DNA of 64,000 nt from Kineosporia sp. NBRC 101731 (GTDB taxonomy: Bacteria; Actinomycetota; Actinomycetes; Actinomycetales; Kineosporiaceae): assembly GCF_030269305.1 (NCBI RefSeq), contig NZ_BSTC01000001.1, positions 1 through 64,000 on the forward strand, read 5' to 3'. Of the stretch, positions 24,419 to 34,013 are shown in pieces. The notes beneath the pieces were generated by a model, which was given only the letters and a program-made list of their open reading frames with translations, was not told where the DNA came from and searched no databases. Numbering within the stretch: position 1 is the stretch's first letter; the number at the start of each line of letters is the position of its first letter. The position numbers and the translations under genes are program-made.

Positions 24419-25492
24419 TCAGGCGATCTGCTCGCCGACTCCCGCGGCCGGCGCGGGCAGTACGACGCGGCCGCCGGTGGCCAGCCGGTCTTTCAGCCGG
24501 AGCGCGGGCTTCTCCACCAGGAACCAGGAGAAGACGGTCAGCGTCACGGTCACCGAGATCTCGAGGGAGTGCTGCACCAGGCGCGGGTACCCCTGGTGCT
24601 GAATGATCATGAAGACCGGGAAGTGGTACAGGTAGAGGCCGTACGAGACCATCCCGATCGCGACGAACGGTTTCAGCGAGAGCAGGCTCACCATCGGCCC
24701 GTCGGTCCGGGTGACCAGGTGGTGCACGACCATCGCGCTGAGCAGCGCGGCCAGCGGCAGACGCCAGTGGTAGGTGTTGGCGGCCTCGATGTACGAGGTG
24801 GCGAACAGCGCCGCCAGCCCCAGCACGCCCACCCAGGCCACGGTCTCGGACCTCCGCACCAGGGTTTCGCGGTTCTGCAGGAGCACGGCCATCAGACTGC
24901 CGAGCAGTAGACCGTCACAGTGCGAGGTGGTGGCGTAGTAGATCCACAGGGTGCTGTCGGAGTTGTGCACGCTGAGCCAGCGCACCACGATCACGACCGC
25001 GATCAGCGCGGCCAGGCCGAGGGCCGGAGCCTTGCGGCGCCGGACCAGCACGGCGATCAGCACCACCGGCCAGATCAGGTAGAACTGCTCCTCGATCGAC
25101 AGCGACCAGGTGTGCGTCCAGATCCCGGTGCCCTCGTTCACCCACACGTTCGCCCAGTTCGCCACGTACAGAAGCACACTGAGCACGGCCACGAGCGGAT
25201 TGATCGTGAGGTCGTAGTGCATCCACGTCAGCGCGAACGGCAGCGTGATGACCAGCATGAACACCAGCGGCGGGAGCAGGCGCAACCCCCGGCGCAGGTA
25301 GAACTGCCGCAGGTCGATACGGCCCGTACGCGTCCATTCCCGCAGTAGCAGGGCCGTGATCAGGTACCCGCTGATGACGAAGAAGACGTCCACCCCGAGG
25401 AAGCCGCCGTGCGCGGCCGGTGAGGTGTGGAAGGCCATCACGGCCAGCACGGCGAAGGCCCGCAGGCCGTCGAGCGCGGGGCGACGCGACAT
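24419..25492 (-). CDS. Acyltransferase 3 (OafA-like) membrane protein
   Basis: A 357-residue integral membrane O-acyltransferase with about ten membrane segments. The N-terminus LDGLRAFAVLAVMAFHTSP and the block GGFLGVDVFFVISGYLIT are diagnostic of the family, which transfers acetyl or longer acyl groups to sugars, peptidoglycan or small molecules. No C-terminal SGNH domain is present. The ATG at 25492 follows AGGACACC, a fair ribosome binding site; an in-frame ATG at 25561 would add 23 residues with no family similarity. The substrate is unknown. Confidence 0.88.
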   Translation of the reverse strand: MSRRPALDGLRAFAVLAVMAFHTSPAAHGGFLGVDVFFVISGYLITALLLREWTRTGRIDLRQFYLRRGLRLLPPLVFMLVITLPFALTWMHYDLTINPLVAVLSVLLYVANWANVWVNEGTGIWTHTWSLSIEEQFYLIWPVVLIAVLVRRRKAPALGLAALIAVVIVVRWLSVHNSDSTLWIYYATTSHCDGLLLGSLMAVLLQNRETLVRRSETVAWVGVLGLAALFATSYIEAANTYHWRLPLAALLSAMVVHHLVTRTDGPMVSLLSLKPFVAIGMVSYGLYLYHFPVFMIIQHQGYPRLVQHSLEISVTVTLTVFSWFLVEKPALRLKDRLATGGRVVLPAPAAGVGEQIA

Positions 25493-25671
25493 GGTGTCCT
25501 CGAAATCACTGGACCGATCGGGAACCTTCTGGCGCCCCGCCCCAACTGTGTACTCCTTCACCGCCGGATCCAGAAGAAGGATCGGCGGTGATTTCCACCG
25601 GAGTCACGGATTCGGCTCAGTGATATTTCAGATTGTCACCACATTGAACTTCCGGTCACCGTCAGTAGACG

Positions 25672-27978
25672 TCACAGGTCATCGAGGCCCTTCGGCAGAT
25701 CGCCGTGGTGAACGATCGAGAGCCGTTGGGTCGGCCGGGTCAACGCGACGTACAGATCGCTGGCCCCGCGCCGTGAGGCGGCGATGATGCCCGCCGGGTC
25801 GACCACGGTGACCGCGTCGTACTCCAGGCCCTTCACGTCGTCGACGCTGAGCACCGACACCCGATCGGCCGACACCGCGAACTCCGGCGCCAGCAGCGAC
25901 TTGCGCACCCGCTCCGAGACCTCGCCGGTCACCGCCTCCCTCGACAGGATCACGGCGAACTGGCCCCCGCCGAGGGCCTTGTCGTCGGCGGTCAAGGCCT
26001 CGAGCACAGCCCCCACCACCTCGTCGGTGGTGCGGGCGACCGGGAACAGGGACGGGTCCCAGTCACCCTCACGGGCCGACTCGGGCAGCCGCACACTGAT
26101 GCCCTCGGTCGTCAGCATGGCCGCCGCCGGGCGCATGATCTTGGCCGGCGTGCGGTAGTTCACCGTCAGCTCGGCCACCCGCCAGCGGTCCTTGGCGATG
26201 GTGTCCAGCGCCCCGGCCCAGGTGGTGGCGCCGGCCGCGGAGCTGGTCTGGGCCAGGTCGCCGACCACCGTCATCGAACGGGTCGGCACCCGGCGGGCCA
26301 GCGTGCGCCAGAACATCGGCGAGACCTCCTGGGCCTCGTCCACCACGACGTGCCCGTAGGTCCAGGTGCGGTCGTCGCGGGCCCGCTCGGCGACGGTCAG
26401 GCTGCCACCCGGCCCTTCGAAACGGTCGGCCAGCATGTCGGCCGTCATCATCGCCGACGCCTCACCGGACATCTGCAGCACACCCTGGGCGTAGCGCACG
26501 GCCTCGGCCCGCTCGGCCGCCGCCCGGGCCCGCTCCCGGGCCGCCGTGGCACTCACCGTCACGTCGGCCCCGATCAGTTCGGAGACCTCGTCGAGCAGCG
26601 GCATGTCGGCCTGGGTCCACGGGCTGCCGGCCTCACGCAGCAACAGCCGCGACTCGGCCTTCGACAACTTGCCCTCGGCCGCCGCCCGCAGCCGGGCCGG
26701 GCTGGAGAACAGCTTGTCCAGGAACGACTCGGCCGACAGCGGCATCCAGCGCAGGTTGATCTCCCGCCGGACGTCGATGCTGTCGCGCAGCTCGGGGATC
26801 AGGTCCTGCCGGGTCTCCGGATCGTTCTCCAGACGCCGTGACCGGGCCAGCTGCCCGGCCAGGTCGTCGAGCAGGTGCTTCACGAACGTGTTGCGGGCCT
26901 CGTTGTGCGGCCGGCCGTTCTGCCGCGCCCGCGAGCGCGCCTCGGCCACGGCGGCCGGGCGCAGTGTGATCTGGTCACCGTCGAGGCTCATCGGGATCGG
27001 CTTCGGCAGGAGCAGCTGGCGCTGGCGCACCGCCTCCCGGATCACCCGGGCCATCCGCAGGTCGCCCTTGAGCACGGCCACCTCGGGCCGGTCGACCACG
27101 GTCGCCTCGACGCCCGGGAAGATCTGCCCCGGGGTGGAGAGCACCACGCCGGTCTCACCCAGCGAGGGCAGCACCCTCTCGATGTAGCGCAGGAACACCG
27201 GTGACGGGCCGACCACCAGCACACCGCTCTTCGCGATGCGCTCACGGTGGGTGTACAGCAGGTAGGCCGCACGGTGCAGGGCGACCGCGGTCTTGCCGGT
27301 ACCCGGACCACCCTGCACGACCAGCACACCGGTCAGCGGGGCGCGGACGATCTCGTCCTGCTCGGACTGCAGGGTGGCGACGATGTCGCGCATCTTGCCG
27401 GTGCGGTGCTCGGTGAGCGCCGTCATCAGGGCACCGTCACCGGTCACGGTGGTCAGGTCGTCGGCGTTCAGACCGGCCGCGTCGAGCAGTTCGTCGTCGA
27501 TGCCCGTCACCGTGCGGCCGCGCGTGGCCAGGTGCCGACGGCGGGCCACACCGCTCGGAGAAGCGGCCGTGGCCTGGTAGAAAGCCGCCGCCGCGGGTGC
27601 CCGCCAGTCGACCAGGAGCTGCTGCTGCGCCTCGTCGGACATGCCGATGCGCCCCACGTAGCGGCGCTCGCCGCCGGTCATGTCGAGACGGCCGAACACC
27701 AGACGGTCCTCGACCGCACCGAGCTGGGCCAGGCGCTCCGTGTGCAGGGCGTCGAAGGCGTCCTTCTCGGCCCGGCCGGCCGGGGTGTTCGACGACGACG
27801 ACCTGCGCAGATCGTCGAGGGTCCTCTCGGCCCGGGACCGGATGTCGTCGAGGCGCCCGTAGAGCACGTCCACATAGGCCTGCTCCTGTGACACCTCACG
27901 TTCGGTGGCATTCTGCGTTCCACCGGCGGCATCGCCCACGCCGTCGACTCCCATTTCGTATCCCACCTGTTCGCCCAC
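25672..27978 (-). CDS. HelD-like UvrD/Rep-family helicase (RNA polymerase recycling)
   Basis: A 768-residue superfamily 1 ATPase. Visible features are an N-terminal helical region (about 25-75), the Walker A stretch GGPGTGKTAVALHRAAYLLY, motif II DEAQEVSP and the C-terminal motif VDDVKGLEYDAVTVVDP. The family (HelD of Bacillus and Mycobacterium, HelR in actinomycetes) removes stalled RNA polymerase from DNA, and some members give rifampicin tolerance. The inverted rifampicin-associated element known upstream of some helR genes was not found here. GTG start; a later in-frame ATG (residue 9) is possible. Confidence 0.9.
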   Translation of the reverse strand: MGEQVGYEMGVDGVGDAAGGTQNATEREVSQEQAYVDVLYGRLDDIRSRAERTLDDLRRSSSSNTPAGRAEKDAFDALHTERLAQLGAVEDRLVFGRLDMTGGERRYVGRIGMSDEAQQQLLVDWRAPAAAAFYQATAASPSGVARRRHLATRGRTVTGIDDELLDAAGLNADDLTTVTGDGALMTALTEHRTGKMRDIVATLQSEQDEIVRAPLTGVLVVQGGPGTGKTAVALHRAAYLLYTHRERIAKSGVLVVGPSPVFLRYIERVLPSLGETGVVLSTPGQIFPGVEATVVDRPEVAVLKGDLRMARVIREAVRQRQLLLPKPIPMSLDGDQITLRPAAVAEARSRARQNGRPHNEARNTFVKHLLDDLAGQLARSRRLENDPETRQDLIPELRDSIDVRREINLRWMPLSAESFLDKLFSSPARLRAAAEGKLSKAESRLLLREAGSPWTQADMPLLDEVSELIGADVTVSATAARERARAAAERAEAVRYAQGVLQMSGEASAMMTADMLADRFEGPGGSLTVAERARDDRTWTYGHVVVDEAQEVSPMFWRTLARRVPTRSMTVVGDLAQTSSAAGATTWAGALDTIAKDRWRVAELTVNYRTPAKIMRPAAAMLTTEGISVRLPESAREGDWDPSLFPVARTTDEVVGAVLEALTADDKALGGGQFAVILSREAVTGEVSERVRKSLLAPEFAVSADRVSVLSVDDVKGLEYDAVTVVDPAGIIAASRRGASDLYVALTRPTQRLSIVHHGDLPKGLDDL

Positions 27979-28266
27979 TGCTCACCGTGCGGGGCGCCCC
28001 GGCGTCCGGTGCCCCGACCTGCCCCTGGCAGGCCTTTGGTTCATTCCGCGCTGCATGCCCTACTGCACCGATGTCACCGATGTCACCGACTGCAGCAATG
28101 TCATCGCCTGCAGCCGTATCACCGCGGCCCGGCCATGATCCTTCACGCCCGGCACGTCAGTGCCGGCACAGGTCATCGTCCCGACTCACTGACACGGTCC
28201 GCCGGTGCTGCCACCACTCCTCCGTCGTCGTGATCCGGCGACAAAGGGACTTACAAGTATGGCCTC
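27979..28266. other. helD upstream region with short GATGTCACC repeats
   Basis: No gene is supported. Around 28066-28110 there are close repeats of CCGATGTCACC followed by two CTGCAG palindromes, which may be protein-binding sites in the helD promoter region. Nothing else is recognisable. Confidence 0.4.
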
Positions 28267-29319
28267 TCAGACGACCTCGCGCTGGCCCTGGGCGACGCGG
28301 TTCTCCGTGACCCACCCGTCGATCTGGCGCCACCACTCGTACAACCAGGCGATGCGCTGCTCCCGATCCTGCGGGACGCTGCCCGCCGGGACCTGCCACC
28401 AGCGCATCTTCAGGTCGATACGGACCGGCAGGGCGCCCCACACGTCGGCCACCGTGAGCAGGTGATCGGTGCCGGTGTGAGCCACCCACACCACGTCGGC
28501 CTCGGGCGCGTTCTCCAGCACCGCGAGCACCCCGCCGGGCCGGGGCGGCAGCACGTACCGCATGGCCTCGGCCTTCGCGGCCTCGGCCATCAGCCCGCGC
28601 CGGCGCAGCCGGGCAATGGCCCGGGCGCGGCGCCGGGCCGTGAAGTTGCCACCTTCGGGGAAGAGAACGAGCGCGTCGTCGTGGTCGAGCCGCCGGGCCA
28701 GATCACCGATCTGGGTCTCGGCGTCGGGGCCGGCGGCCGGGTCGATCGTGGCCCGGCCCGGCGCACCGGACCGGATGAACCGGGTCGGCAGGCGGTTCAG
28801 CACGATGTCGATCGCCGGGTCCCACTGCAGCGTGTCCTTGAGAACGATGCGCGGTTCCCGGTCGTACCAGTTCATCAGGGCGTGGACCAGGAGGAACGAG
28901 TCGCCCGGGCCGGCGTGGCGGCTGAACACGATCAGGGGCTTGTCGCGGTAGGCCTCGGGGATCGGGCCCTCCACCCGTACCTGAACCTGCAGTACGTGGT
29001 TGACCAGCCAGAAGATCCAGCGCAGGAAGGTACGCACGCAGACGTAGTGCCGGCGCTCGTGCTTCGGCTCACGCACCCGGCGACCGAACCCCGCCGCCAC
29101 CCACAGATAGGCGAGCACGAACAGGGCCACGCCCTCGGCGGCCAGGTAGCCGATCACCAGTGCGGTGATACGGAACAGGCGCCCCTTCTGACCGGGTACG
29201 GCGAAACCGGCGATCGCGGCGAGCAGCAGGGTGACCGGGGACGTGACGACGGCGAACAGACTGATGACGAGCATCAGCGGAACCAGGAGCAGACGGCGGA
29301 CCCAGTACGGGGGAAGCAT
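28267..29319 (-). CDS. PlsC-like phospholipid/glycerol acyltransferase
   Basis: A 350-residue membrane acyltransferase with N-terminal hydrophobic segments (about 8-75) and the PlsC domain: SRHAGPGDS supplies the catalytic HX4D, and LVLFPEGGNFT is the acceptor-binding block (FPEG). It would acylate lysophosphatidate or a similar lipid acceptor. It starts 3 bp after the patatin-like gene on the same strand, so the two form a lipid-metabolism operon (deacylation plus acylation). Confidence 0.88.
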   Translation of the reverse strand: MLPPYWVRRLLLVPLMLVISLFAVVTSPVTLLLAAIAGFAVPGQKGRLFRITALVIGYLAAEGVALFVLAYLWVAAGFGRRVREPKHERRHYVCVRTFLRWIFWLVNHVLQVQVRVEGPIPEAYRDKPLIVFSRHAGPGDSFLLVHALMNWYDREPRIVLKDTLQWDPAIDIVLNRLPTRFIRSGAPGRATIDPAAGPDAETQIGDLARRLDHDDALVLFPEGGNFTARRRARAIARLRRRGLMAEAAKAEAMRYVLPPRPGGVLAVLENAPEADVVWVAHTGTDHLLTVADVWGALPVRIDLKMRWWQVPAGSVPQDREQRIAWLYEWWRQIDGWVTENRVAQGQREVV

Positions 29320-29322
29320 GGG

Positions 29323-30153
29323 TCAGTCCTGCCCAACGGCCGGGAGTGTCTCCAGGTAGGTGCGCGAGGCCTGGTAGGCCTCGTCGATGCGTAGGCGCAC
29401 GCGCTGGGTGTTGCGGTAGCGGAGGTTCGCGCTCGGGCTCACCACGGCGCCGGCCGGCATCACCCGCACGGTGACGCCCTCGGGCACCGCGGCCATGTCG
29501 GCAGCGAACCGGTGCCGACGGGCGATCTCGAAGGCCACGGTCGCGACCTCCCAGGGCCGGGTGGGCACCTTCAGCGGCTGCTCGATGCGGCCCACGTGAA
29601 GCACGAAGATCTCGGTGGCGCCGAGCGCGACGGCCCGGCCCACCGGCAGGCTGTTGACCAGGCCGCCGTCGAGGTAGTGCTCACCGTTGATCTGCACCGG
29701 CCCGAACATGCCCGGCACCGCACACGACGCAGCCACCGCGGCCGCCACCGGGCCCTGGGTGAACCAGGTCTCGGCCGCCCGCTCGATACTGGAGGCACAG
29801 CACTGGAACGGCACGGCCAGGTCTTCGATCCCGATCGGCCCCAGCCGGCGCTCGATCAGTGCGCGCAACGGCTCGATCGAGTGCAGGTGCGTGCGGGTAC
29901 TGGCCGCCACCCGAAGTCGCTGGAGCGGGCCGGAGAAAAGCTCCCGGCCGCCCAGCGACTCCCAGGTCTCCACCAATTCGTCCACGCAGCCGAGTGTCGG
30001 ATCGGCGGCCAGCACGGCTCCGTTGATCGCGCCGACGCTGGTACCGAGGACGAGATCGGGACGGTGCCCGGCCTCCATCACGGCGCGGAGCATGCCCACC
30101 TCACTGGCCCCGAGCATGCCCCCGCCACCGAACACGAATGCGGTCTTGCCCAT
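29323..30153 (-). CDS. Patatin-like phospholipase (RssA-type)
   Basis: A 276-residue serine acylhydrolase. The glycine-rich oxyanion loop FGGGGMLGASEVGML, the nucleophile elbow GTSVGAINGA and the DGG of the Ser-Asp dyad (YLDGGLVN) are all present. It probably releases fatty acids from phospholipids at the membrane. It is followed directly by the PlsC-like gene, so lipid remodelling is the likely job. No signal peptide is apparent. Confidence 0.9.
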   Translation of the reverse strand: MGKTAFVFGGGGMLGASEVGMLRAVMEAGHRPDLVLGTSVGAINGAVLAADPTLGCVDELVETWESLGGRELFSGPLQRLRVAASTRTHLHSIEPLRALIERRLGPIGIEDLAVPFQCCASSIERAAETWFTQGPVAAAVAASCAVPGMFGPVQINGEHYLDGGLVNSLPVGRAVALGATEIFVLHVGRIEQPLKVPTRPWEVATVAFEIARRHRFAADMAAVPEGVTVRVMPAGAVVSPSANLRYRNTQRVRLRIDEAYQASRTYLETLPAVGQD

Positions 30154-30209
30154 ACCTGCCTGTTACCCCTCTTGGGCTGCCGGGACCCGCAGACCGTACG
30201 CCATATCGG

Positions 30210-30626
30210 TCATTCCAGCGTGCCGAGGTCGGCCACCGCCCGCTGATCGAGATCGCAGATCTCGCCCAGCAGCCCGAAGGCCGGGTGGTGGTGGAGCACC
30301 GTGAGGTCATGCTCCAGCGCCGTCGCGGCGACGAGCAGATCCCGCGGCCGCACCGGGGCTCCTGCCCACCGGCCGAGCCGGGCCTGCAGTCGTAGGGCCC
30401 GCTCCCCGACGGCGGGTCCGAACGGCACCGAGCGGTAGGCCCGTTGCCGGTCGGCCCGCATCTCGCGGTAGACCTGCGGCGTGGCGGCCGTGCCCAGAGC
30501 CTCCAGGTCGAGCACCGGGCAGGTGTAGAGCACACCGGCCGTCAGCATCGGCCGCAGCCGGGCCGCCACCTCCTTGTGGTGCGCCAGACCGATCGCGCTG
30601 CTGTCGAGCAGCCACCCAACGTTCAT
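30210..30626 (-). CDS. PIN-domain toxin, VapC-like
   Basis: A 138-residue PIN ribonuclease. Acidic positions are Asp8 (LLDSSAI), a Glu in VLDLEALGTAA and an Asp in RDLLVAATAL. The fourth acidic position is lost: family members usually have a sequence like LHYDADFD, here LHHHPAFG. PIN toxins cleave tRNA or rRNA and arrest growth; three acids can be enough, so activity is uncertain. Its start overlaps the antitoxin stop by 4 bp (ATGA), the normal VapBC arrangement. Confidence 0.85.
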   Translation of the reverse strand: MNVGWLLDSSAIGLAHHKEVAARLRPMLTAGVLYTCPVLDLEALGTAATPQVYREMRADRQRAYRSVPFGPAVGERALRLQARLGRWAGAPVRPRDLLVAATALEHDLTVLHHHPAFGLLGEICDLDQRAVADLGTLE

Positions 30627-30982
30627 TCCCCTCCCCCTCTCTGCACCGTCGGCACCGCCGGACCGGTCGGCACCGTCGGCCCGTCCGGCCCGGCCGGTCC
30701 CGCGCCCCCGGCCGCCCCCGACCGCCCGGCCAGTCCCGCGAACTGACCGGACTCGTATCGTTCGATCTCCGCAGCGACCGCACGCCGCTGATTGCGATCG
30801 CGGATGAGCTCGGCGAGAGCCTGATCGACCACCGCCGCACCCTCCACCCCCAGGAGTCGCGTGGCCTGCCGGAGCAGTGCCAGGTCGACCCCCTCGACCA
30901 TGATCGTCGTAGCCAGCCGGGCCCCCTCGGAGGCTGGCGGCTGACCCCCCTCCCTCTCTCTGCTCATATCCCCATAATGCAA
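30623..30982 (-). CDS. VapB-like antitoxin with Gly/Pro-rich tail
   Basis: A protein of up to 119 residues upstream of the PIN toxin. The central part (ATTIMVEGVDLALLRQATRLLGVEGAAVVDQALAELI) matches the ribbon-helix-helix antitoxin pattern. The C-terminal 35 residues are an unusual Gly/Pro/Ala/Thr-rich tail (GPAGPDGPTVPTGPAVP) following the usual toxin-binding region. The start is uncertain: ATG at 30982 or 30967. It should neutralise the toxin and repress the operon. Confidence 0.7.
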   Translation of the reverse strand: MHYGDMSREREGGQPPASEGARLATTIMVEGVDLALLRQATRLLGVEGAAVVDQALAELIRDRNQRRAVAAEIERYESGQFAGLAGRSGAAGGAGPAGPDGPTVPTGPAVPTVQRGGGE

Positions 30983-31162
30983 CCCACCACCGACAATTTC
31001 GCCGATCGTCCCGGACCTGCCCCGTCGTCGCAGGTCAGGCGCCCGACCCGGAGACGGACCGGGCGGCGGCCGCCGCCCACACCGCCCGGGCGACCATCTC
31101 GTCCATCATTTGGCCTCTCGCAATTACTTTCGCAATATTACGTCGAAACAAACTGCAGTGCT

Positions 31163-32044
31163 TTACTTTCTATCAGACCGACCACCCGACCGCTCGGCCC
31201 CGATCCCGGCCGCCACCACGAACCCCACACCGAGGGCGGCCGACCAGCCGGGCACCTGCCCCAGCACCAGCAGGCCGATCGCCGTGGCGACGGCGGGTTC
31301 CAGGCTCATCAGCGTGCCGAACGCCGCCGCGGTCAGCCGGCGCAACGCGAACATCTCCAGTGTGAACGGCACCACCGGAACCAGGATGGCCAGGAAAAGC
31401 CCGTGCAAAAAGAGGTTTCCGTCCAGGTCGACCTCTTTCAGACCGGGCAGGGCCACGGCCGTGGCGAGCAGACCGGCCACAGGCATCGAGATACCCAGCC
31501 CGCGCAGCCCCGAGACCTCGTCACCGATCTTCTGGGTGAGCAGGATGTACGCCGCCCAGCAGCAGGCCGCGCACAGGGCGAGGGCGACCCCGGCCGGGTG
31601 CGTACCACCCGCCCACGGTTGTGTCAGCAGCAGCACGCCGGTCAGCGCGAGCACCGGCAGCAGACGGGCCCGGCCCTGGCCCCGGAACACCGCCACGCCC
31701 AGGGGCCCGAGGAACTCCAGGGCGCTGGCGGTACCCAGCGGCAGGTACTGCAACGAGGCCATGAACAGCATCGTCACACCCGCCGTCACCGCCCCGAGCA
31801 GCGTGGCGGCGAGCAGGGCGGACCGGCTCAGGCCGCCCGGCCGGGGCCGGACCAGGACGGCGAACAGCAGCCCGGCCCAGCCCAGTCGCAGCCAGGCCGT
31901 GGTCAGGGCGCCGACCTCGTCGAGCAGGGGCACGGCGACGGCCAGGCCCAGCTGGACGCTGACGATGGCACCGGCCGCCATCAGGGTGCCGGTGCGCGCG
32001 GAGGCGGTGGGCCGGGTCAGAGTCGCTGCACTCATGCGGATCAT
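31163..32044 (-). CDS. EamA/DMT-family exporter (RhtA-like)
   Basis: A 293-residue drug/metabolite transporter with ten predicted membrane helices in two EamA repeats (roughly 20-145 and 155-285). Length and layout fit RhtA-type threonine/homoserine or purine-metabolite exporters. It is transcribed divergently from a LysR-type regulator 75 bp away, a common pairing in which the regulator controls the exporter. An in-frame ATG at residue 4 is an equally good start. The substrate is unknown. Confidence 0.85.
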   Translation of the reverse strand: MIRMSAATLTRPTASARTGTLMAAGAIVSVQLGLAVAVPLLDEVGALTTAWLRLGWAGLLFAVLVRPRPGGLSRSALLAATLLGAVTAGVTMLFMASLQYLPLGTASALEFLGPLGVAVFRGQGRARLLPVLALTGVLLLTQPWAGGTHPAGVALALCAACCWAAYILLTQKIGDEVSGLRGLGISMPVAGLLATAVALPGLKEVDLDGNLFLHGLFLAILVPVVPFTLEMFALRRLTAAAFGTLMSLEPAVATAIGLLVLGQVPGWSAALGVGFVVAAGIGAERSGGRSDRK

Positions 32045-32119
32045 CCGAACGCCTGGGCATCGTTCGCGTCCACGTGCCGACCATGGACATACCGTTCATC
32101 GATCCCGAACAATGACGGG

Positions 32120-33016
32120 ATGGAGACCCGCCGTCTGGAACTGCTCCTCGAGCTCTCCCGGCAGGGCTCGATGCGCGGGGTGGCCGACGAACTCGGCATT
32201 ACCACGTCGACCGTCTCGCAGCAGATTGCCGTGCTGGCGCGGGAAGTCGGCGTGCCGCTGATCGAGCCGGACGGGCGGCGGGTGCGGTTCACCCCGGCCG
32301 GGCGTCGCCTGGCCGGGCACGCGGTGACCATCCTGGCCGCGGTCGAGGCCGCCCGGGTCGATCTCGACCCGACGGCCGAACCCACGGGCACGGTGCGGGT
32401 CAGCGGTTTCGCCACGGCGATCCGGCGGGCGCTGCTGCCGATCGCGACGCAGCTGGCGCAGACCCGTCCGGGAGTTCGGCTCCTCATCCACGAGTACGAG
32501 CCCGCCGAAGGGCTGGCGTCGCTCCTCGCGGACCAGGTCGACCTGGCCCTGACCTACGACTACAACCTCGCCCCACGCGCCAAAGATTCCTCTCTGCAAT
32601 TCTTTCCACTGTGGTCCGCGCCGTGGTCCATCGGCGTGCCCGAGCGATGGGCGCACGCCGCCGGGCCGACGTCCACCCAGACGATGGACGCCCTGGCCGG
32701 CGAGGCGTGGATCGTCAACTCCCGCAATTCCGCCGATGAGGACGCTGTGCGAACCCTGGCATCGATGGCCGGTTTCGAGCCCCGCATCAGCCATCAGGCC
32801 GACAGCCTGGAACTGGTGGAAGACCTGATCATCGCCGGGCAGGGCATCGGGCTGCTGCCGGCCGACCGCCGCACCCGTCCCGGAGTCACTCTGCTGCCCC
32901 TGCCCGACCCGGAGATACGCCTGCGCGCCTACGCCGTCACGCGCCAGGGCCGGGCCGAATGGCCGCCGCTGGCGCTCCTTCTTCACCTACTGGATTCCGT
33001 CAAAACACCCAATTAG
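32120..33016 (+). CDS. LysR-family transcriptional regulator
   Basis: A 298-residue regulator with an N-terminal winged helix (about 4-62; GSMRGVADELGITTSTVSQQIAVLAREVG) and a LysR substrate-binding domain (about 88-290). It is divergent from the EamA exporter, and the 75-bp gap contains GTTC-N9-GAAC (32094-32110), a possible operator. The reading frame continues upstream as a long shadow across the exporter; the ATG at 32120 gives the normal family start. Confidence 0.88.
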   Translation: METRRLELLLELSRQGSMRGVADELGITTSTVSQQIAVLAREVGVPLIEPDGRRVRFTPAGRRLAGHAVTILAAVEAARVDLDPTAEPTGTVRVSGFATAIRRALLPIATQLAQTRPGVRLLIHEYEPAEGLASLLADQVDLALTYDYNLAPRAKDSSLQFFPLWSAPWSIGVPERWAHAAGPTSTQTMDALAGEAWIVNSRNSADEDAVRTLASMAGFEPRISHQADSLELVEDLIIAGQGIGLLPADRRTRPGVTLLPLPDPEIRLRAYAVTRQGRAEWPPLALLLHLLDSVKTPN

Positions 33017-33140
33017 GTCGGTATTGCGTTACCCCTGTGACTGGAGTGACTGACCCTCGCCAGTAATCGATAGATCGTGCAGACTGCCGGACCTGACCGG
33101 TTGACGCCGGGTAGCCTGATCCGTCATGGAGGGGGCGGGA

Positions 33141-34013
33141 ATGAAGAAAATAGGGTGGCACGAAGCGAGGTTGATCCCGACCACGGGAATCAGCTCACAG
33201 GTGGAGCAGGAGCGCCGGGCGACAGCCGCGCTGCTGGCCACCATGACCGCGGTGGAACGGTTCGGGCGCGCCCTGACGGAGCCTCTCGAGGCACCGGAGG
33301 GCACGATCGAGACCTTCACCGAGGTGCCGTTCTCGATCGGCGACAACGAATGCCTGCCGCACGGCGTGATCCGCGTGAGCGACGGCGGCACTCTCTGGAC
33401 GGCTCTGGTCGAGGTGAGCACGGGCCCTCGACCGCTGCGCAGTTCCCGGCTGGAGGCCTATCTCGACCTGGCCACCGAGCACGGCATCGACGCACTGCTG
33501 ACGATCAGCAACGAGATTCCCCCGGTGGCCGGGCAGCACCCCACCCCGGTGGCCAAGGAGAAGCTCGGCACGGTACCCATGCTGCACTTCCCGTGGAGCA
33601 CGATCGTGGCCGAGGCGGTGGTGGAGCGCGAAGAGTGCTCCAGCGAAGATCCCTCCACCGCATGGATTCTCGGCGAACTGATCCACTACCTGGAACATCC
33701 TCGGTCGGGAGCTCTGCTGTTCGAGATCACCGACGACGCACCCACGACCTATCTGCCCCGCATCGACACTGCCGCGGAGCACGAACCGAACCCGGTGGCC
33801 GACCTTCCCGCACCGCGCGGGCCGGTGCGCCGGGAGATCCGGATCGCCCTGCGGGAAGACCCCGAACCCGAACCGCCGGGTGAGCCCGGCTGGTACCGCG
33901 ACCAGGATCAGCAGGAGAACGCCGGCCGGATGCGCTGGTGGGACGGCAGCACCTGGACCGAGCACGTCTACCGGCTGCCACCGGCCCCCGAGAGCGAAAA
34001 GGTCGACAACTAG
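33141..34013 (+). CDS. PD-(D/E)XK-like protein with C-terminal DUF2510
   Basis: A 290-residue protein. The first 220 residues resemble an actinobacterial family with a nuclease-like fold (WTALVEVSTG followed by YLDLATEHGIDALLTISNE, then AWILGELIHYLEHPRSGA). As I recall the family, the core usually reads EVKTG; here the Lys is Ser, so nuclease activity is doubtful. The C-terminal 30 residues (PGWYRDQ to RWWDGSTWTEH) are a DUF2510 motif, usually found near membrane proteins. I prefer the ATG at 33141, which has GGAGGGGG upstream, to the one at 33126. The stop overlaps the convergent pcaJ stop by 4 bp. Confidence 0.7.
   Translation: MKKIGWHEARLIPTTGISSQVEQERRATAALLATMTAVERFGRALTEPLEAPEGTIETFTEVPFSIGDNECLPHGVIRVSDGGTLWTALVEVSTGPRPLRSSRLEAYLDLATEHGIDALLTISNEIPPVAGQHPTPVAKEKLGTVPMLHFPWSTIVAEAVVEREECSSEDPSTAWILGELIHYLEHPRSGALLFEITDDAPTTYLPRIDTAAEHEPNPVADLPAPRGPVRREIRIALREDPEPEPPGEPGWYRDQDQQENAGRMRWWDGSTWTEHVYRLPPAPESEKVDN

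Noticed and set aside
27979-28266. Rifampicin-associated element upstream of helD
   Set aside because: I could not find the expected inverted repeat with confidence.
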